Positions 14,330 through 28,308 of a stretch of DNA of 64,000 bases are shown here, piece by piece. The position numbers and the translations under genes are program-made. The stretch comes from Phoebastria nigripes (lineage: Eukaryota; Chordata; Aves; Procellariiformes; Diomedeidae): NCBI GenBank assembly GCA_035582835.1, contig JAYKAV010001831.1, positions 318,373 to 382,372 on the forward strand, read 5' to 3'. Each line of letters begins with the position of its first letter. Positions within the stretch are counted from its first letter, which is position 1. Under the pieces are notes generated by a model. That model saw only the letters and a program-made list of their open reading frames with translations, was not told the origin of the DNA and did not search any database.

Positions 14330-14780
14330 GGGAAAGAATCTAACTGGATGCAATTCAAACATTTTAAAAAGAAAAAAGTTAATTAGGGACAACCAACATG
14401 AATTTGTGAGAAGGCCAGCCTGCTTACAATGTTGAGATGGCAAACAAAGAAAATTGAGTCGATGTTTATTTTGACTTCCAAAAAGAATGTTAGAAATTAA
14501 TAACATCCAATACCATTGGCTAAGGTAAGAAATCTTGTTGCCAATGTAATATGGTTTGTTAAATAGAAAACTGGCTTACAACATTAAGCAAACCATAGCA
14601 ATAGAATATAACAATTATTTTAATAGTCAGAAATTAGTGCTTACTGTAGGGAATGATTGTGGGTCATCTAACTTATAAACATACAAAAGTTTCCATTATT
14701 GCATCACTGTGGTTATGAATTCAGGAAATGAAAATGATATGATTTATAAAGTAAAGTTACTTGGCTGTGCTGTACTTCAT
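14330..14780 (+). mobile_element. Decayed CR1-type LINE fragment, reverse-transcriptase region
   Basis: Translated pieces match the order of conserved blocks in CR1-family ORF2 reverse transcriptases. Around 14,358-14,430 the + strand reads KHFKKKKV, then after a frame slip DNQHEFVRRPACLQC, resembling the family's KHM(x)nVI-R-DSQHGF-x-KG-x-SCLTNL stretch. At 14,458-14,490 it reads VDVYFDFQKEC, resembling VDVVYLDFSKAFD, the block that carries a catalytic aspartate. Near 14,556-14,580 it reads IENWLT, resembling the family's KNWLTGR. The spacing is about 30 bases shorter than in an intact copy, and there are stops and frameshifts, so the element is dead and old. The ends are uncertain. The match is from memory of the family, not an alignment. 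Confidence 0.7.
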
Positions 14781-17399
14781 GTGTTTGTTACAGCGTTCAA
14801 ACAGACTTTTAGTACTCTTGATTCAGTGGACAAATCTGATTTCAAATGTTCCTTTCCTGCAAAACGTTCCCCCCAGGGAGTTTGAAGAAGTTCTTTTCTC
14901 TTAGGGGAACTCTCCTGGCATCAAAATCCAACAGGAATAGAGAGCTACAGGCTTGTTGCTGTCATAATCCTATCAACACGAGTTTTTTTTCTTTTAAGAT
15001 GGTCTGAGCAGTCTGTCACTGTATTTTGGAGGACTGGTTGATGCACAAAAGTAAGTTGGCTGGCAGAAGCTCAATCAAAAGAAAAGAAAGAGAATACTGG
15101 TTCTAGTTTAAGGAAAACTACCAGAAAATTTGGTGAAGTATTCATGAGCTATGAATCCTGCTAGATTCCTAGCTGTTGGCAATGATCAAGTAGCATCAGT
15201 GGCCAAAAAACATTTTTCCATCTGCATTTTTGTAGGAGACTGAGGGTAGAGCACTGTTTAGTGCAGACTTCTTTTGTCTGCTTGTGATTAGATATTTGCA
15301 ACATACATTGTATTGAACTGTATTTTAACTTGCCTTCACAACCCAAAGCTGGTAAGGAACATGGTAGCCTGCTTATTTAAGTGGCTCTATCTCCAACAAC
15401 TCTTTTCATTTAATACAACAGGTGAGTTTTTCTTGTCATTGCATGACTCTGGAAACTGGGATGTGGGGAAAAAAAAAATCAACAAATATCCTGAAACTCA
15501 CGATAAAATCGTAAGTTAATAATGCTGTTGGTGTTCTTGGAGTGGTATTTAAAATATTGACTTTGGCCTATGGAACACCTGAAGGCTTGGAACTTGTCTA
15601 GGCAGTTTATTCTAGCAGCGAGCAACGGGGGAGCTCGAACAAAAGATTTCCATTTAAAGGAGAGCAGCGACTGACAATGTTCCATCAATATTGCGCTTCA
15701 GTTTTCTCATTGCCCCTATTTTTATCTTACTGGGTTTATGGCTGGAATTAGAAGAGCTTGTAGAGATTTTGTGGACCTCGGGTTTTTTTTCCTACAACCA
15801 CACTGAGTGTTGTATGCCATTAGCGATGCTGAATCTGCCTTCATACTGGATCTGCAGAAAATTTCTAGAGATTGAAAACTTTTTATACATATTTGCTCAT
15901 ATTCATGGTTTGTCATATATTTATTTTGCAAATAAAGTTAAAGATCTTAGCTTTAGTCCAGGTAGCTGTAAAACCAGTTTTTATTTAATGCATTGTTGTG
16001 AACTGCAGAGAGAGCACTGTGGTTGAATGGAACTTCAGCTCAGGAGGTTCATGCTTATTACTAAAATGTACAATTAGTATTGAAATACACACCTAACAAG
16101 AAGTGTTTGAACATTCAAATAAATGTCACTTGAGTTCAGATCAAAAATAACATGTATTACCTGATACAACTTTTGGAAAACATGAAAAAACATGAAAAAA
16201 TGTAATCTTTTGCTGTGTTAGAGCTGAGACATGCTTATGACTTTTAAAGAAATTATAAAGAAATAATTACTTGTAGCTGTAAATAGCCCCAGCTTATGAG
16301 GATAGTTGACATTGCGCTTCTCATTGCTCCTCACAGGAGCTCTGGCATTGAAAGAGGTGCGTAACAGTGGATAAGTCCTTTCAAAATCCGTAATACGTGT
16401 CCTCCAAGTCCTGTATCACACACCTGCGTATGTTGTGCAAGTCTTCTGAGATCTGAAAAGTCCTTTCACCCTTGTAGCTGAGAGTCAGACTGCAGGCCCA
16501 AAAAAGGTGTGTGCTAGAGAAAAGCATGCCTGTGTGCTGACTTGAATAGTCTCAGTCACAGTGTATACTCCAAATTTGCTAATAATAAAAAGAATTGTAG
16601 ATGTAGCAAGCAAGAAACAGTTTGACTGTATTATGTTAAGTGATCTAGATATCCACGCCAACGTAGAGAAATTGCAGCTTCATTAGACATTCATTATGTA
16701 AAGTCTTGCGGCATAAAGCAGAAGAGTTATAAGGTGTGGTTAAGTTACACTTAAAGGGTACAGGCTTGTTTGTAGTGGTATTTAGTCTGCTGACTGCTCG
16801 TAGTCAAATAGAATTTTGCTTATTGCTTCTACTCTTGGCAATAAATTAAATATTGAAATCAACAACTTGTTACTACTTATATCTCTCATGAGCAGCTATC
16901 TAAGTGACAAGCAGACATTGCTTCTGGGTGAGAGTGGGAGGACGGAAAATAGCTCACTGTTGCAGTATGTGGAAAAGGAATCCAAAAGAGATTTGAAGGT
17001 CTACTATATGCCAGCAACACTTTTTTTTTTTCCTTTTTCTTTTAACAGAGAGGTTAGTTAGAAAATGAAGAATACCACTTAAGCATATTATTTCACTTGA
17101 TGTGCAATCATGGTAAGATGAAACATGGCACAGAGAAAGTGAGATGAGGTTTGTAACATTGGCATTTCTATCTTCTCTCTGATGCTTCAGCTTTGCCTTA
17201 AGACAGAAGACTTCCTTGGGCAACGATGGCAGCAAGGCTTACTTTGAATACCAAGGACTGTAACTGCCATTCCTAATTCAGCTAAAGAAAGTATTGTCTT
17301 CATAGGCCCAAATACTTTCTAGTGGTTTTTGTCCCCATTTCTAGCAGATCTTGAGCCAACTTTTTAGAGTCAAGTTTTAGAGTCTCTGATTTGAGACAC

Positions 17400-17423
17400 T
17401 AACAGCAAGGGATTTTGCTGTTA
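17400..17423. repeat. Perfect 9-bp inverted repeat
   Basis: TAACAGCAA at 17,400-17,408 is the exact reverse complement of TTGCTGTTA at 17,415-17,423, with a 6-base loop. Just upstream a weaker GTCTC/GAGAC pair forms a second small stem. It could fold as a short hairpin, but nothing shows a function and it is too short for a microRNA precursor. Confidence 0.85.
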
Positions 17424-19158
17424 AGATAAGAAGCTATGTCTCTTACTTAATCAAATAAAACATTCAGAAATGACTGTACTGTCATCTGTAAGTAAATACA
17501 TGGAAGATTTTGAATAGAAGGGGATCTTCAATGTGATGGTGAGGGAGTTAAATACAGAAATAATTTCCCATACTCCAGTAAATGCTTGGGAAAAAATAAC
17601 AGTTGCAATGGAATATGAACTTGCTGCATGTCAGCTCATTCATGGTCATAGTCCATGCCCACTTAGCCTTCAGCAAACACAAAGTAATTTGAATAGGCTT
17701 AGTTCTCAGAGGATGTAAACTATCTTGAATTTGTCATGGGCCACGGTAAATGCACAAATTGTCGGCATGATACTCTGATACATAGTAACTCTTTGTTCCT
17801 CAGTGACTTGTTCCTGTGTTGAAGCTTCTGCAATTTTTAAAACTAGACCAGATATCTTGCTTAAAGTTTGGTTCTACTTCAAACAATAATAGCTGAGATT
17901 TGTACAGAAACTCTGTGGATTGTCTGTAATACCAGAAATTGTCATAACTGATGAAACTGTCAGTCTGTCAAATCAATGATTGACATAACTGTCCTTTCTA
18001 GCTCAGTTACTTTTCCTGCAGAAAGGATTTTAAGGCCAAGTCTAGTTAACATTCTAAGTTGAAGTTTTTAACATTATTTTATTTTCGACTATGCAAGACT
18101 TGGATTTACTCCACATATGTTTTCATTATAAAACCTCTTTCTCTGAGTATTAATGACCCTTCTCAAACATAGAGCTAGATACTAGAAAAAGCAATCAACT
18201 CACTTGTAAGAAATTGATTTCTGCATGATTACATGTCACAGTGTTTTTAACCCTGAAGCAATACAAATTTTTAAATTGAAATTGAAGCAGTAAATCTTTC
18301 CTTAGAAAGATGCACACTGTACTGTGTGCATCATTACTGAAACCATTTTACTTTGAAGCACAGAAGGAACAGTTAATTTTTATTTACTATTATGAAGGAA
18401 ACCCTTTGATTACAGGGGAAAAAAAGCGACAAATACGAAAATATGACTGTGATTTGGGCAAAGTTCCAGAGACGGGAGAGAGTGATGCTTTTATCTTCAG
18501 AGGGTCTTTGACTGCTGCATTTATTCCATTAATAGCTCCAGTGTGGCTAATGTCATACTTTGTGCATTTGCCTCTGTGTCTGGCCTTTGTATAAACTGCA
18601 GGGGAAGGTATTTTGATGTTTAACTCTGCTGGGAAATATGGTGGAATAATATGCAGTCTCTTATTTCCCTGGATTGCATGGAACACCATGGTAAAGTTCA
18701 GTTTTTGACAAATGTGTTTTTTCAAACTTTCATTCTTCCCAATTTGAATATTAAACCTATTGCATTAAGAATATAATTGAACAGAAGTCATTGCAAGTTA
18801 TGTATACTTATGAATGGTTTCAACTATAGTTTCAACTATTCAAAAGGCTGCAGTGAAATTATTTGACCAGACAAACTTGAACAGTGCTAGCCAGTCTGAA
18901 GAAAAGGTCAGATCCTACCCATATATAGAAGGAACTGAGGAATGAAAGCACGTAACTGTGAGCTTCAGTAAAGCCTATGTGCTTTGTGATCAAACCCACT
19001 GTCTACACATGCACTCAATCTATTCTCATTCAGTATTTATTATTAGGTATAGGTTTGCCTGTTGAACGCAGAGATGTAATGAGCAAATGCACTATAGTTC
19101 CTATTCAGCTGTTTCCTGTCTTAATTTATGCCAAATAAATGAGTGGAGAATGTCTATG

Positions 19159-19176
19159 GATATATATATATATATT
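19159..19176. repeat. Short (AT)n microsatellite
   Basis: About eight TA units follow GGA and end in TTTGGG. It is a short simple repeat with no further features. Confidence 0.85.
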
Positions 19177-22112
19177 TGGGTTTAATGCTGAATAAAATCA
19201 TAATGACTTGTAAATTAATTTAAAAAAACAGGTGAAGAAAAAAATCTGTCAGCTAAAATTATTTTACATTATATACTTTAGTTGAAGTGAAAGGATTCCA
19301 TCTACACATACTAATTTATGTGTACTGGAGGAGGATAAATCACAGGACCTGGAACTTACATGTCATTGGCCATGCCAGGATTTTGGAATGCTCTGCAGAT
19401 GTTAATGTGAAAATATAGCCTACCTAACCTTGCCTTCCAAAAACAAAGATAAATGAGATCACTGTGTAACTCGGTGAACTTCAGTCTGATCTCATTGCGT
19501 TGATTCTTAGCCATATGCTTCATGGTGATACAAAAGCTTTAGAAAGAACAGTGCTGAAACATGCCACTGTCTCCTTTCAGTACATGAAAAGCTATTCTGT
19601 TTAGCTGACGATTATACATTTAGGTTTTTATTCTACTGAACCATTTTCAGCAAAGGTGTGTTCTTCGCAAGTTCTAATAACAAGTTTGTTTATAAGGCTT
19701 TGAGTTTTCAAATATTTTGATGAATGTAAGTAATTCCTACTTCTGAAAGTTAGGTCAAAATAAGTGTTATCTACATGTTACAGGCAAGGAAATACAGTTT
19801 CTAGTTGCCTTTGCTGGGAATAGGATAACCAAGCAAAATTAACTCACACAAAACACTTCACAGTGGCACAGCAAAGGTTAGATCTACAGAACTAATAACC
19901 AGTCTTTTAAAATATGGAGTACTCACTAATTCCATATCCTGAAGGGTGCTCCGGAAGAATCAGGGCAGTCATTTCTAATGATTCCTAACTGAGCTTTTTA
20001 ATTCAAAAATGTATTTTGTAGTATAATAGGATCTTGTTTTGTGCAGATATCTCTTCATGGTGTGATTTGGAAAAGTCATTCTGGAGGGAAAAAATGCTTA
20101 TAATTCACAAAATCTGTGATGTGAAACTGTGCTGAAAAAGCCATATGGAAATTATGGGAACAGGTTAAAAAGCATGGAAATATGCAAGGGAAAAGATGTG
20201 GATTCTTAACACCATTTTAAGACATCATAAGAACAGGAGTTTTGCTTAATCGCTGATGTCCACCTGGAGCTAATATTTTGGTCAATGTGTATTTTGTTTT
20301 GAGTTAAATCATCCCAATATAGAAACACTTCTGTGCAATAGAAAGGACATACATTCCTGGTTGCTCTTACTTTTGGAATGTTAATGGGACTTTTTGTTTC
20401 CTTCTGTCAATGCGTAAGGTTAATGTACAAAAAATTCAGTAATATCAGAGATCCATCAATCCATCAATACTTGCCTCCATGCCACCCTCACTATCCCTGA
20501 ACATCTCTATCAGCCACAGATTTTTAGTCTCCTTAAGTTTTTATGCGCATGCACCAACCAAAACTAGAAAAGAATTAGAAGCCGGGGGACATATGGTCAA
20601 GGAATGTGGTGAGCAAACCTGTGCTTCGGTCTTGTGATGATACCTCCTGCAAAGCAAGCCTTTTGGCCCACACTTACTCCTTACTGAGATGCTAAGTAAA
20701 ATCATGTGGCTTTTTTTTTATACCTTAATGTTTATAATCTGGTTGATTCCCAAGCTTGTTGTTGGTGAAAACAAGGTAAGATTTAGTCTGGATTCTTACA
20801 TAATGCTTTACATAAATTCAGCTTACTTCTGTTTTCCATCATGTGAAAATAATCTTCCCATAACTGACCCAGGGCTGACTTTTAAGAAACCCAATAGCAG
20901 TCTGTAAATTTAAAACATTTTGGTTTGTTTTCCCTTTTTTATATACCCAAAGCAAGAAGAAAAACAACCAGGAAGTTTGGGAGGTCTGAACTTTGCTGGC
21001 TGCCAAGGGTGTGTTGTGTGCATGAGTTCCTCCACTTTGGTTTGTAGCTCAGCTTGGCTATCTTTTGGTAGCTTCGAGTGATGTTTAAACTGTTTATGGT
21101 CTTTCACACTATGCTGAATATCCTGCACTCAGAAAGCCTCTGAAAGTCAAGTCCAACAGGCAACTATCCAGAGTACAAGGTTAAAGCACATACTACTATT
21201 GTTTTTAACCAAAGTAACATTAATAATGTAAGACAGAATGGTATGTGATAGAAACCTAGAAGCTGCCACGCTGATCATGTAGCAGCCTAATTGCTAGTGG
21301 TTTATACCTGAGGAATGTTTCCGCCTTCCCTGCAAAAGCACTCATAAATGAACTGCACTCTACCACAATATCACTTCTTTTGGCTCAACCTTGCAATCTT
21401 CCCCTGAAGCGTAGGGATTTTTATACTTCTTGATGTTATAGCCTCCCAGTCTTTTTGGAATTTTTGTAATTAATTTGTGTTGGTAGAAATCTGCAATTGG
21501 CTTCCATGGATTAATATTTTCACTAATGATTTTTAATCTCTCTTTAATTTTTATTTCATGACATCATGTAGTTGGTTTGCTCCCTTGCTTAAAAAGAAAA
21601 AGACAGACCTTTAATGCCATTCCATTCTTTCAGGGTTTACCTTATTTTTCCTCTTAAAATTTTGAAAACCAAAGTCACAAATTCTGATTCCCAGCTCTGT
21701 TTCATTACACTGATGTTTGCCCTTATTTACATTAGAGCATGAGAGGAGTGTAGCCCCTCAGGAACATTTGCTATGTGGTGTTGGTTTGGTTAAGTTTTTG
21801 CTCTTTTAAAAGAATTACTTTTTATTGTTAATCAAAACTGTACTCCCCTCCTACCATAATCTTCTTGTTCAGAAATAATTGGGTTTTTTGAATCTGATTT
21901 TATAAGGGTTGCTTTTAATTTGTATTCAAATACTACATAGGAATTTTAGTTGTATTTTCTTGTTTATCTGATGTCTGATGCAGTTGAGTAATGGGAATTG
22001 CCCATATTCCAGGGTGTTTTGCTCTCGGACTGAGAGTTTTTGTGTGTTGCCACATCCAAAGACTTCCTATGATCTTCTCAGATACTTTAGCGTCACTTCC
22101 TGTATTCAGAAA

Positions 22113-22126
22113 GGGGGGGGGGGGGG
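22113..22126. repeat. 14-bp poly-G run
   Basis: An uninterrupted run of 14 G, preceded by AGAAA and followed by TTGT. Long G runs are rare compared with A/T runs in vertebrate DNA and are prone to length error in sequencing and replication. Confidence 0.95.
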
Positions 22127-22714
22127 TTGTATTTATAGAAACATCTCATCATAGACTTGCATTGTGGCAAAGATGACTTCTGATTATTGAAAGGATTTTA
22201 AAAATAATTCTGAATAATTATTTGTTTTGGAAGATGATTAACACTCACATTTTATGAATAAAGGTACAATATGGGTGTTTTGATTTGCAAGGCAATGTAA
22301 CGTGTTTTACATTTAATTAGGGGAGTGTATTTTAAGTCTTTTTTATCCATCAAAATTTTCAAACAACTTTCTTCATTTTGTAACATTCTTACTGATTTGC
22401 ATTAATCCTCATTTCGTTTTCCCCACACCTTGTTTGTATTCCTATACTATGTTAATATAGGTATTGTCCATAGGTGAGCAACACAAGTATACAGAGTTGC
22501 TAGTGGTGAAGCATGAGTATACAGAGTGACAGTGAGGTTCAGGTAGTCATGTGTACCTTGGCTTCACTGGTAGGTTCATCGCTCTGATTAGCATTACTTT
22601 TCAGTTAATATATAAAAGACATATGTATGATGCACAAGTTAAAATGGCATAGAGTAGACTGTGTTTCAGATAAAAGCTTTAATTTGGAACTGCAAGACTA
22701 GAAATGCTGCTCAT

Positions 22715-23080
22715 GTGAAGAGTGTAGGAGCTGCTGGGCTGGGTCACACCAAAGGCTCATTTTTTCCAGTGCCCTTTTCTGACCATGGTTGGCTTGGACT
22801 CCCATTGTACCAGTGTAAGAACATGTGAGGTATACAGCAATGCTTCACGCATTATCCTCTCCCAGTTTCCAGTACTCTTTAGGGATTTCCTAACTGTGCA
22901 GGTCGCATTCACTGCTTTCTACCTAAAAGAATCCTTCCATGGATTTCTTAAGTTAATTGGTAAATGTATTTGTACTTCTGGCATGCACAGTGTTCTGTGG
23001 CAGTGAGTTTCACAGTTTGGTTGTACTTTGTGTGTGGGAAATATACTCCCTTTAAAGGACCCATATTCATGAGTAGGTAG
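22715..23080 (-). mobile_element. Ancient CR1 LINE 3' end
   Basis: Read on the + strand this is the reverse complement of the 3' part of an old sauropsid CR1 subfamily. It begins with GCTGGGCTGGGTCACACCAA, corresponding to the family's 'actgggtcagaccaa' near its 3' terminus. It continues through a counterpart of the 'ctcccagcttccag...cttagggacttcctga' block (22,858-22,895) and a block like 'ttccacaatttaattatgcattgtgtga' (about 23,007-23,035). The order and spacing agree over some 320 bases, with heavy point divergence. It has no coding capacity. The upstream limit near 23,080 is approximate. Confidence 0.87.
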
Positions 23081-23089
23081 GTAGTTTCA

Positions 23090-26000
23090 CTGAGGGAAAT
23101 GTAGACACTGAGAACTATTAGCTGGGGAAAAAAATTGACAACATGCAGTCTCATTTAACTAGATCAGTCTGATGTGGTTGTATTTGGTTTTAGATGTCTA
23201 ATTTTCCTTCAGTGATCTTTGTCCATTTGTGACATACTGTGTACGGCTTGTGTAAGAGGAAACAGATGTGGTAAAAAACACTGAAGAAGTTGCTTCTTTC
23301 CATAAGTTATGTTTTAAAGTGCATTTTCTCCTAATAAAATGTTTAGTAATTCCAGTTACAAATAAAAATCAAGAAATAATGCTAGGCACCAAACACTCAT
23401 TGTATTACATTTTTTGGCAGATGGAAGTGAAGCAAATGCTCAAGTTATGTGGGCTATCCTAAAATTGGCAATTTATTAGGAATATTACAAACATTTCCAG
23501 GTGTCTTCTGATACAACAGTATATGAAGTCATTTATTCCTCTATACATATGTGTAAGTTGGTATTATGTATAATATGACATTTGGGGGTGAAAAAGGGAA
23601 TTGTAGGAGGAAGAGAATTTTCCCTCTTAGCTCCATGAGAAGCTGTTTTTATGTAGATAGATGTGCATCTGTGTATGAAGAAGAAAAACACTCTCCTCCC
23701 TAAACTAATAGGGTTGGTTTTTTTAATATATAGATAAATGTATAGAAAGATATCTGAGAACATGCATACAGTAGCTACTTTGTTTTTAAGGGGGAAATGT
23801 TCTCACCTCTGTATACCCTTTCATCCTGCTGCAATTTCATCTGATTACAGAATCATCCTGATACTGTGTCAGGCATAGATGATTGTTGGTGGATGATTTT
23901 TGGTTGTCAGTATTGCCACATTGGGAAGAGTTTTTGTCTTCCATAGAAGTGAATTCTCTGGCTTCTGATTGTTCAGTGAATTATTCTGAGAAACAGTTCA
24001 TTTGCTTTTTGGAACCTGTACTAAGGTTCTGCCCTGTGTGCGTGGCTTCCAGGAGTACGTGAGATAGGATCTTGGTGGTATCTGTGAGAGAGGGCTTACG
24101 CTTTGGGCACATTTCTCTCAGTAGTTTTCTGTTTCTCTGCTGATCTTTTGCATCAACAGCAAATGTCAGTGACCAGTTATACTCAAGTCCTGCGTGGACC
24201 TGTGTCTAAGCGGGTTTTGTATAATCATTTTTTTTAGTAGTAATTGTTGGTCTTACGTTATTGGTTAGTAGCATGTAGGATGGTGTGGTCTCCCTTTTAA
24301 GCATGCTATGGTTTGTGTTCAGTGTGAGCTGCATTCTTTTTGCTCTTTGTAATAGATAACACTTACGTTAGTTGGATGCATAATTCTGTTTTATTTTTAG
24401 TTTTTGTGTGGATGCATTTCAGCTGTGGGGTGATTTGGCCATCTATGGAAATGTTTTCTTTGCCTGAATGATTTACAATCATATTCCCAAAAAACCTCAA
24501 TCGAGAGAGGAAAAAATGATTCAAAATTGTGTACAACAAAGAATGTCAGTACTTTTTTTTCTGTTTCCATGTTGAAAACTAGCTGTAGAGAATACTTTTG
24601 AAAGTAGCTTTCTAGCTACTGAAATTTGGTTTCAGGTAGCTACAATGCTGGGACTGCATACTGCCACAGAACAAAAAGTCACCACATGGTTTTGGCTGCT
24701 TCCATTGGTCATTTAATTGGAATAAAGTAGTGACTAATTTTAATTTTCTCATCAACAAAATTTTAAAGCAAGTCAGTCCAGCCTAAAGTTATGTTACATA
24801 ATTTATATTTAGGTACTTCAACAAACGGCTTGATGTTTCAGTGATGCTGAAGTTCTGAAACCCTGAGCTCTGCAAGTTCTCAACAATTCTGAAAACTGGC
24901 CAGTGCTCAGGTCAGCATTCAGATCTGGGTTAGGAATCTAACTATAGGCATCTCATTTGAAAAATCAGGCCTAAATTAATTCCTGATTATTTTTGGCATT
25001 CCATGTTGGTGAAATATTAATATCAGTCATGTGATACTGTGCTCTTGACATTCCTGGATGTCACCTTCCTTCTGCAGCTTCCTCTGCAGTGTCTTTGTGA
25101 AAGATGTTCTTCGCAGAGCTTAATACCAAGTGTGGAGAGCCAAAAATGGGCCATCAGGCAAGCTGAAGTACATGCAGATACTTCTGTGGTAAGGGAAAAG
25201 AGTAAGATTCAGCAAGGATTCTTTTGGGGATCAGCTGTTAGTAATATTTCTTAGTGTTTAAGCCTTGATTCAGCAAAGCTCTTAAACAAGGACTTACTTT
25301 TAGAGATGATAAGGGTCCCATCTCTGGTCCTTAAAGCTCTTCAATGTCTTTTCAACTACTAATGGGACAGTTTAAATACTTGAAGTTCAGCATGTGCTTA
25401 AAAACCTTACTGAATATGGGAATTTTGCTTAGTGTTTTACTTAATCCTGGTCTCTGCTGGTGATCCTTGGAGAAAGGAATAGGATCAGTTTGGGAGGATG
25501 TGCAAGGCAATGCACAAAGAAGTATATGGTTGAAGTAATTGAATGCTGCTCTGAGTGCCTTTGTTATAGAATTTTTGTCTAATGCCCAATAAATCAGTGA
25601 AACCTAGCATTTTTGAGTGGTTTCTTATTGTGTGTTCTCCCAGTTCTCTTTTCTCGATACCCAACTTGAGAGAACTTTTCTGTGTTAAATATTGTCAATC
25701 AAAGACTCAGTAGGCACTTTGTTTGAATCTGGAAAGTGCTATAAAATGCTAAGAACTTTGACAAATCAGACAATGAGTATTGGAGCTTGGAATAAGTAAA
25801 AAATGTTGGCCTTTGTAGCTCAGTTTTTTAAGATAGTTGATTTGTTCACTCACAGCTGGTATTATTCTTTTCATGCAGTTTCTATGTATGTGTATCTGGT
25901 TTTTTTCTGTGCAAATAATTTACATGAGCCTCCGGATCTCTTAGTTAAAAAAGATGTGGTCTCACATATGAGACTTGGGAGAGTTTCCATGGGGATATTC

Positions 26001-28300
26001 CCATCAGAAAAAGCCCAGTCTCTTCAGGTTGACATTTCTCTCTTTCATCTAAGAGCTCTTTAGTCTCAGTTGGGAGCTTTTGCACTCAGTCATATTGCTG
26101 GTGCATGAGCAGTTTGTAAGCAAGCATAACCTGGCAGAGCTTCCCACGTGAATGGCTGCAGTTGAACTTGTAGTTGCCCTCAAAAGGAGCAGGGGAGGAT
26201 GCGGTCTCTATGAACAATTCTTCCTTCATTGTCACAGCATTTATGGTAGTTACTGAGACTCCGCAGTCATTTTCACAGTCTTTGCTTTGGAGCCTCAGGG
26301 CCTTCAAAACAGAAAATAAGCTCCTCTGAGCTTGAGATACCTGCCTATAGATACAGAAAGCCAATACGCAGAAATAATTGCTTGAGTAGCATAGTAGCTG
26401 TCTGGTTTCGGTCTGCTGGCTGTGTTGCGCTCTCCCTTTCTGCATCCGTCAGTAGTCCTGGGGTAGACAAGGTCTCATCCTGATTCTCCAGTAGGGAAGC
26501 AGGAAGAGCCACCAGCTGCAGCGAACAGATTAGTAGCGCTTCCTTCTGGCTTGCAGCCCATTGCCTAAGAGTTTCTTTCTTTGTGACCCATGGTATTTAG
26601 TTGGTTTGTAAGCACAGACATTAAGCTTCTGTTGTCATTAGCACCAAATTATTTTTACCTTTGAAAGGAGAAGGCTGCTGCCATTAAAGAGCCAGGTACC
26701 TTGTACTGTTACTAGATCCCCACAGATCTCTGGGTTGGAACAAGAATGTATGACCTCCACTGTGCTTTTCTCCTCACTTATCCCAGATGAAGAGCTTTTC
26801 CCATATTTCCTGGCATTTGTGTTCAGGTCAGCTAGCAGTGCTTCAAGTCTTCATCTTTTTTTTTAGTCTATCAATCAACTTTGCTATATTGCTTATAGCT
26901 ATTAAGGAAACACCTGTCAACAGCAAAAGACCCTGACTAGCAGCCAGCAAAATTGTGAGTGGTTTTTGTAAGTACTTCTGTGTTTGGAACTGCTGGAACC
27001 ACTTTCAAGAGTGAAAAAGCACCACTGAAAGTAATTTGCAATTTGCAGTGGAAGTGTACAGAGCACAGTGACTTCCCAGACTCTTATTTATTGCTTATCT
27101 TCATGCTACCAGTCAGCTTCCTTCTGTCCTTTAGCAGACATCACAAATGCTTGGAGGAATAGTTTCCTTGGTTTTTCCCTTGCCTCCTTTTTCTGGTTCT
27201 TGAGCTATCATTAGTGGTGATACTGTATTGAAATAAGCTTGGTTGTGCTGCCTTGCTGTGATGTTCCAGAATTTTATACTGGCTTTTAAAATATTTTTTG
27301 AAGTAGTGAAACAGGGCATTTTGCTGTTCCTGTACTTCAGTTCATGTAGCTCCAACTTGTTTTAGTATAATACAGAAGTTTTAATGGAACTATTGGTCAT
27401 ATTTTTAATTGGAAAAATAGGCAAAGTTTATGATACTAATTAGGTAGTCATAGTATTGCTTTATATCAGATGTTCTCAATGCAGTTTTGATACTGCCATC
27501 ATTAGAGTATTATCAGAGGGAGACTGTGGTGAACCTCTTGCGTAAAGAACATGGAGAATAACACCAAAGAAAGGCAATTCTATTTAACTTGCTTATTATA
27601 GCTGTCTTTCTGTATGAAGATTTCATATCTCGGTTGCTTCCATATAAAATACCAGTAGGAAAGTCCCTATGTTGACTTCAGGTGGTACGTGGATCTTTTT
27701 CAAGAAAATGGTTTTGAAAATATTTGAGGAGTTGTTTGGGCTTTTTTGCAGCTTGGTTGATTTCTGTGTCTTCTTTGTGTGTGTGTTTAGGGAGAGGATG
27801 AGGAGAACACAAGGGAAGCTCAGTATGTAAACATCTTTCTTAGTATGATTTAATTGCCAAAATAAGTTCTACATAGTCAGTAGGAAACAAAAAGGAAGCA
27901 TACGTTATAATTCCATCTGAGTTCTTCTGCTGTGGAGTTTATTAATTTTTATTATTCAAAGGTGTTCTCTCTCTGACAGTAACCTCTCCCCTTCTCTGTA
28001 TCATTTTTATAGTCTTATTTGTGAAGCCGACTCACATAAATGTGTGCATGCTTTACTGACCTAGAACAGAATAATCAAATCACTAAAATAACCTTTAGCA
28101 CAGCAAGGTGTTAGGACTCCAGGTTTTGTTCTAAGAGGTCCTCAAGAAATGCAAAGGAAATGTGTTTGTGTGATCCACTATAGTGTTTGGTGTAGTCTGA
28201 TGAAGCATCATTTAAAAAAAAACACGTTAACAAAAACGACTTGTCCAGTGTTAAACTGATTTGCACATCTGTTCTCATTGAATGTCCCAAAGTTCCACTT
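23090..28300. other. Unique non-coding stretch
   Basis: AT-rich sequence with no recognisable repeat or RNA gene. The 119-codon minus-strand frame at 26,086-26,445 starts with ATG but shows no domain, signal peptide or membrane segment that I recognise. It lies in a slightly GC-richer area and is best left as a chance frame. Confidence 0.5.
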
Positions 28301-28308
28301 CTAAAGTG

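Larger units (their letters stand above)
14790..22110. other. Unique non-coding stretch
   Basis: AT-rich sequence with short direct repeats (two CATGAAAAAA units at 16,181-16,200), a small hairpin at 17,400-17,423 and an (AT)n run near 19,160. Overlapping frames on both strands at 18,310-18,725 (94 and 111 codons) look like chance: they have no recognisable domain and no matching splice signals. Confidence 0.5.

Noticed and set aside
18310..18725. Overlapping frames on both strands
   Set aside because: Mutually overlapping, with no homology that I recognise. Dual openness is common where stop words happen to be absent.
25812..25830. TAGCTCAGTTTTTTA, an A-box-like word
   Set aside because: No acceptor-stem pairing or B-box at tRNA distance, unlike the site at 35,139.
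26086..26445. 119-codon minus-strand ATG frame
   Set aside because: No recognisable domain, signal peptide or splice context. A few frames of this length are expected by chance in 64 kb.
27824..27841. TGTAAACATC, identical to the start of the miR-30 family
   Set aside because: Only ten bases match and no complementary arm lies within hairpin distance.
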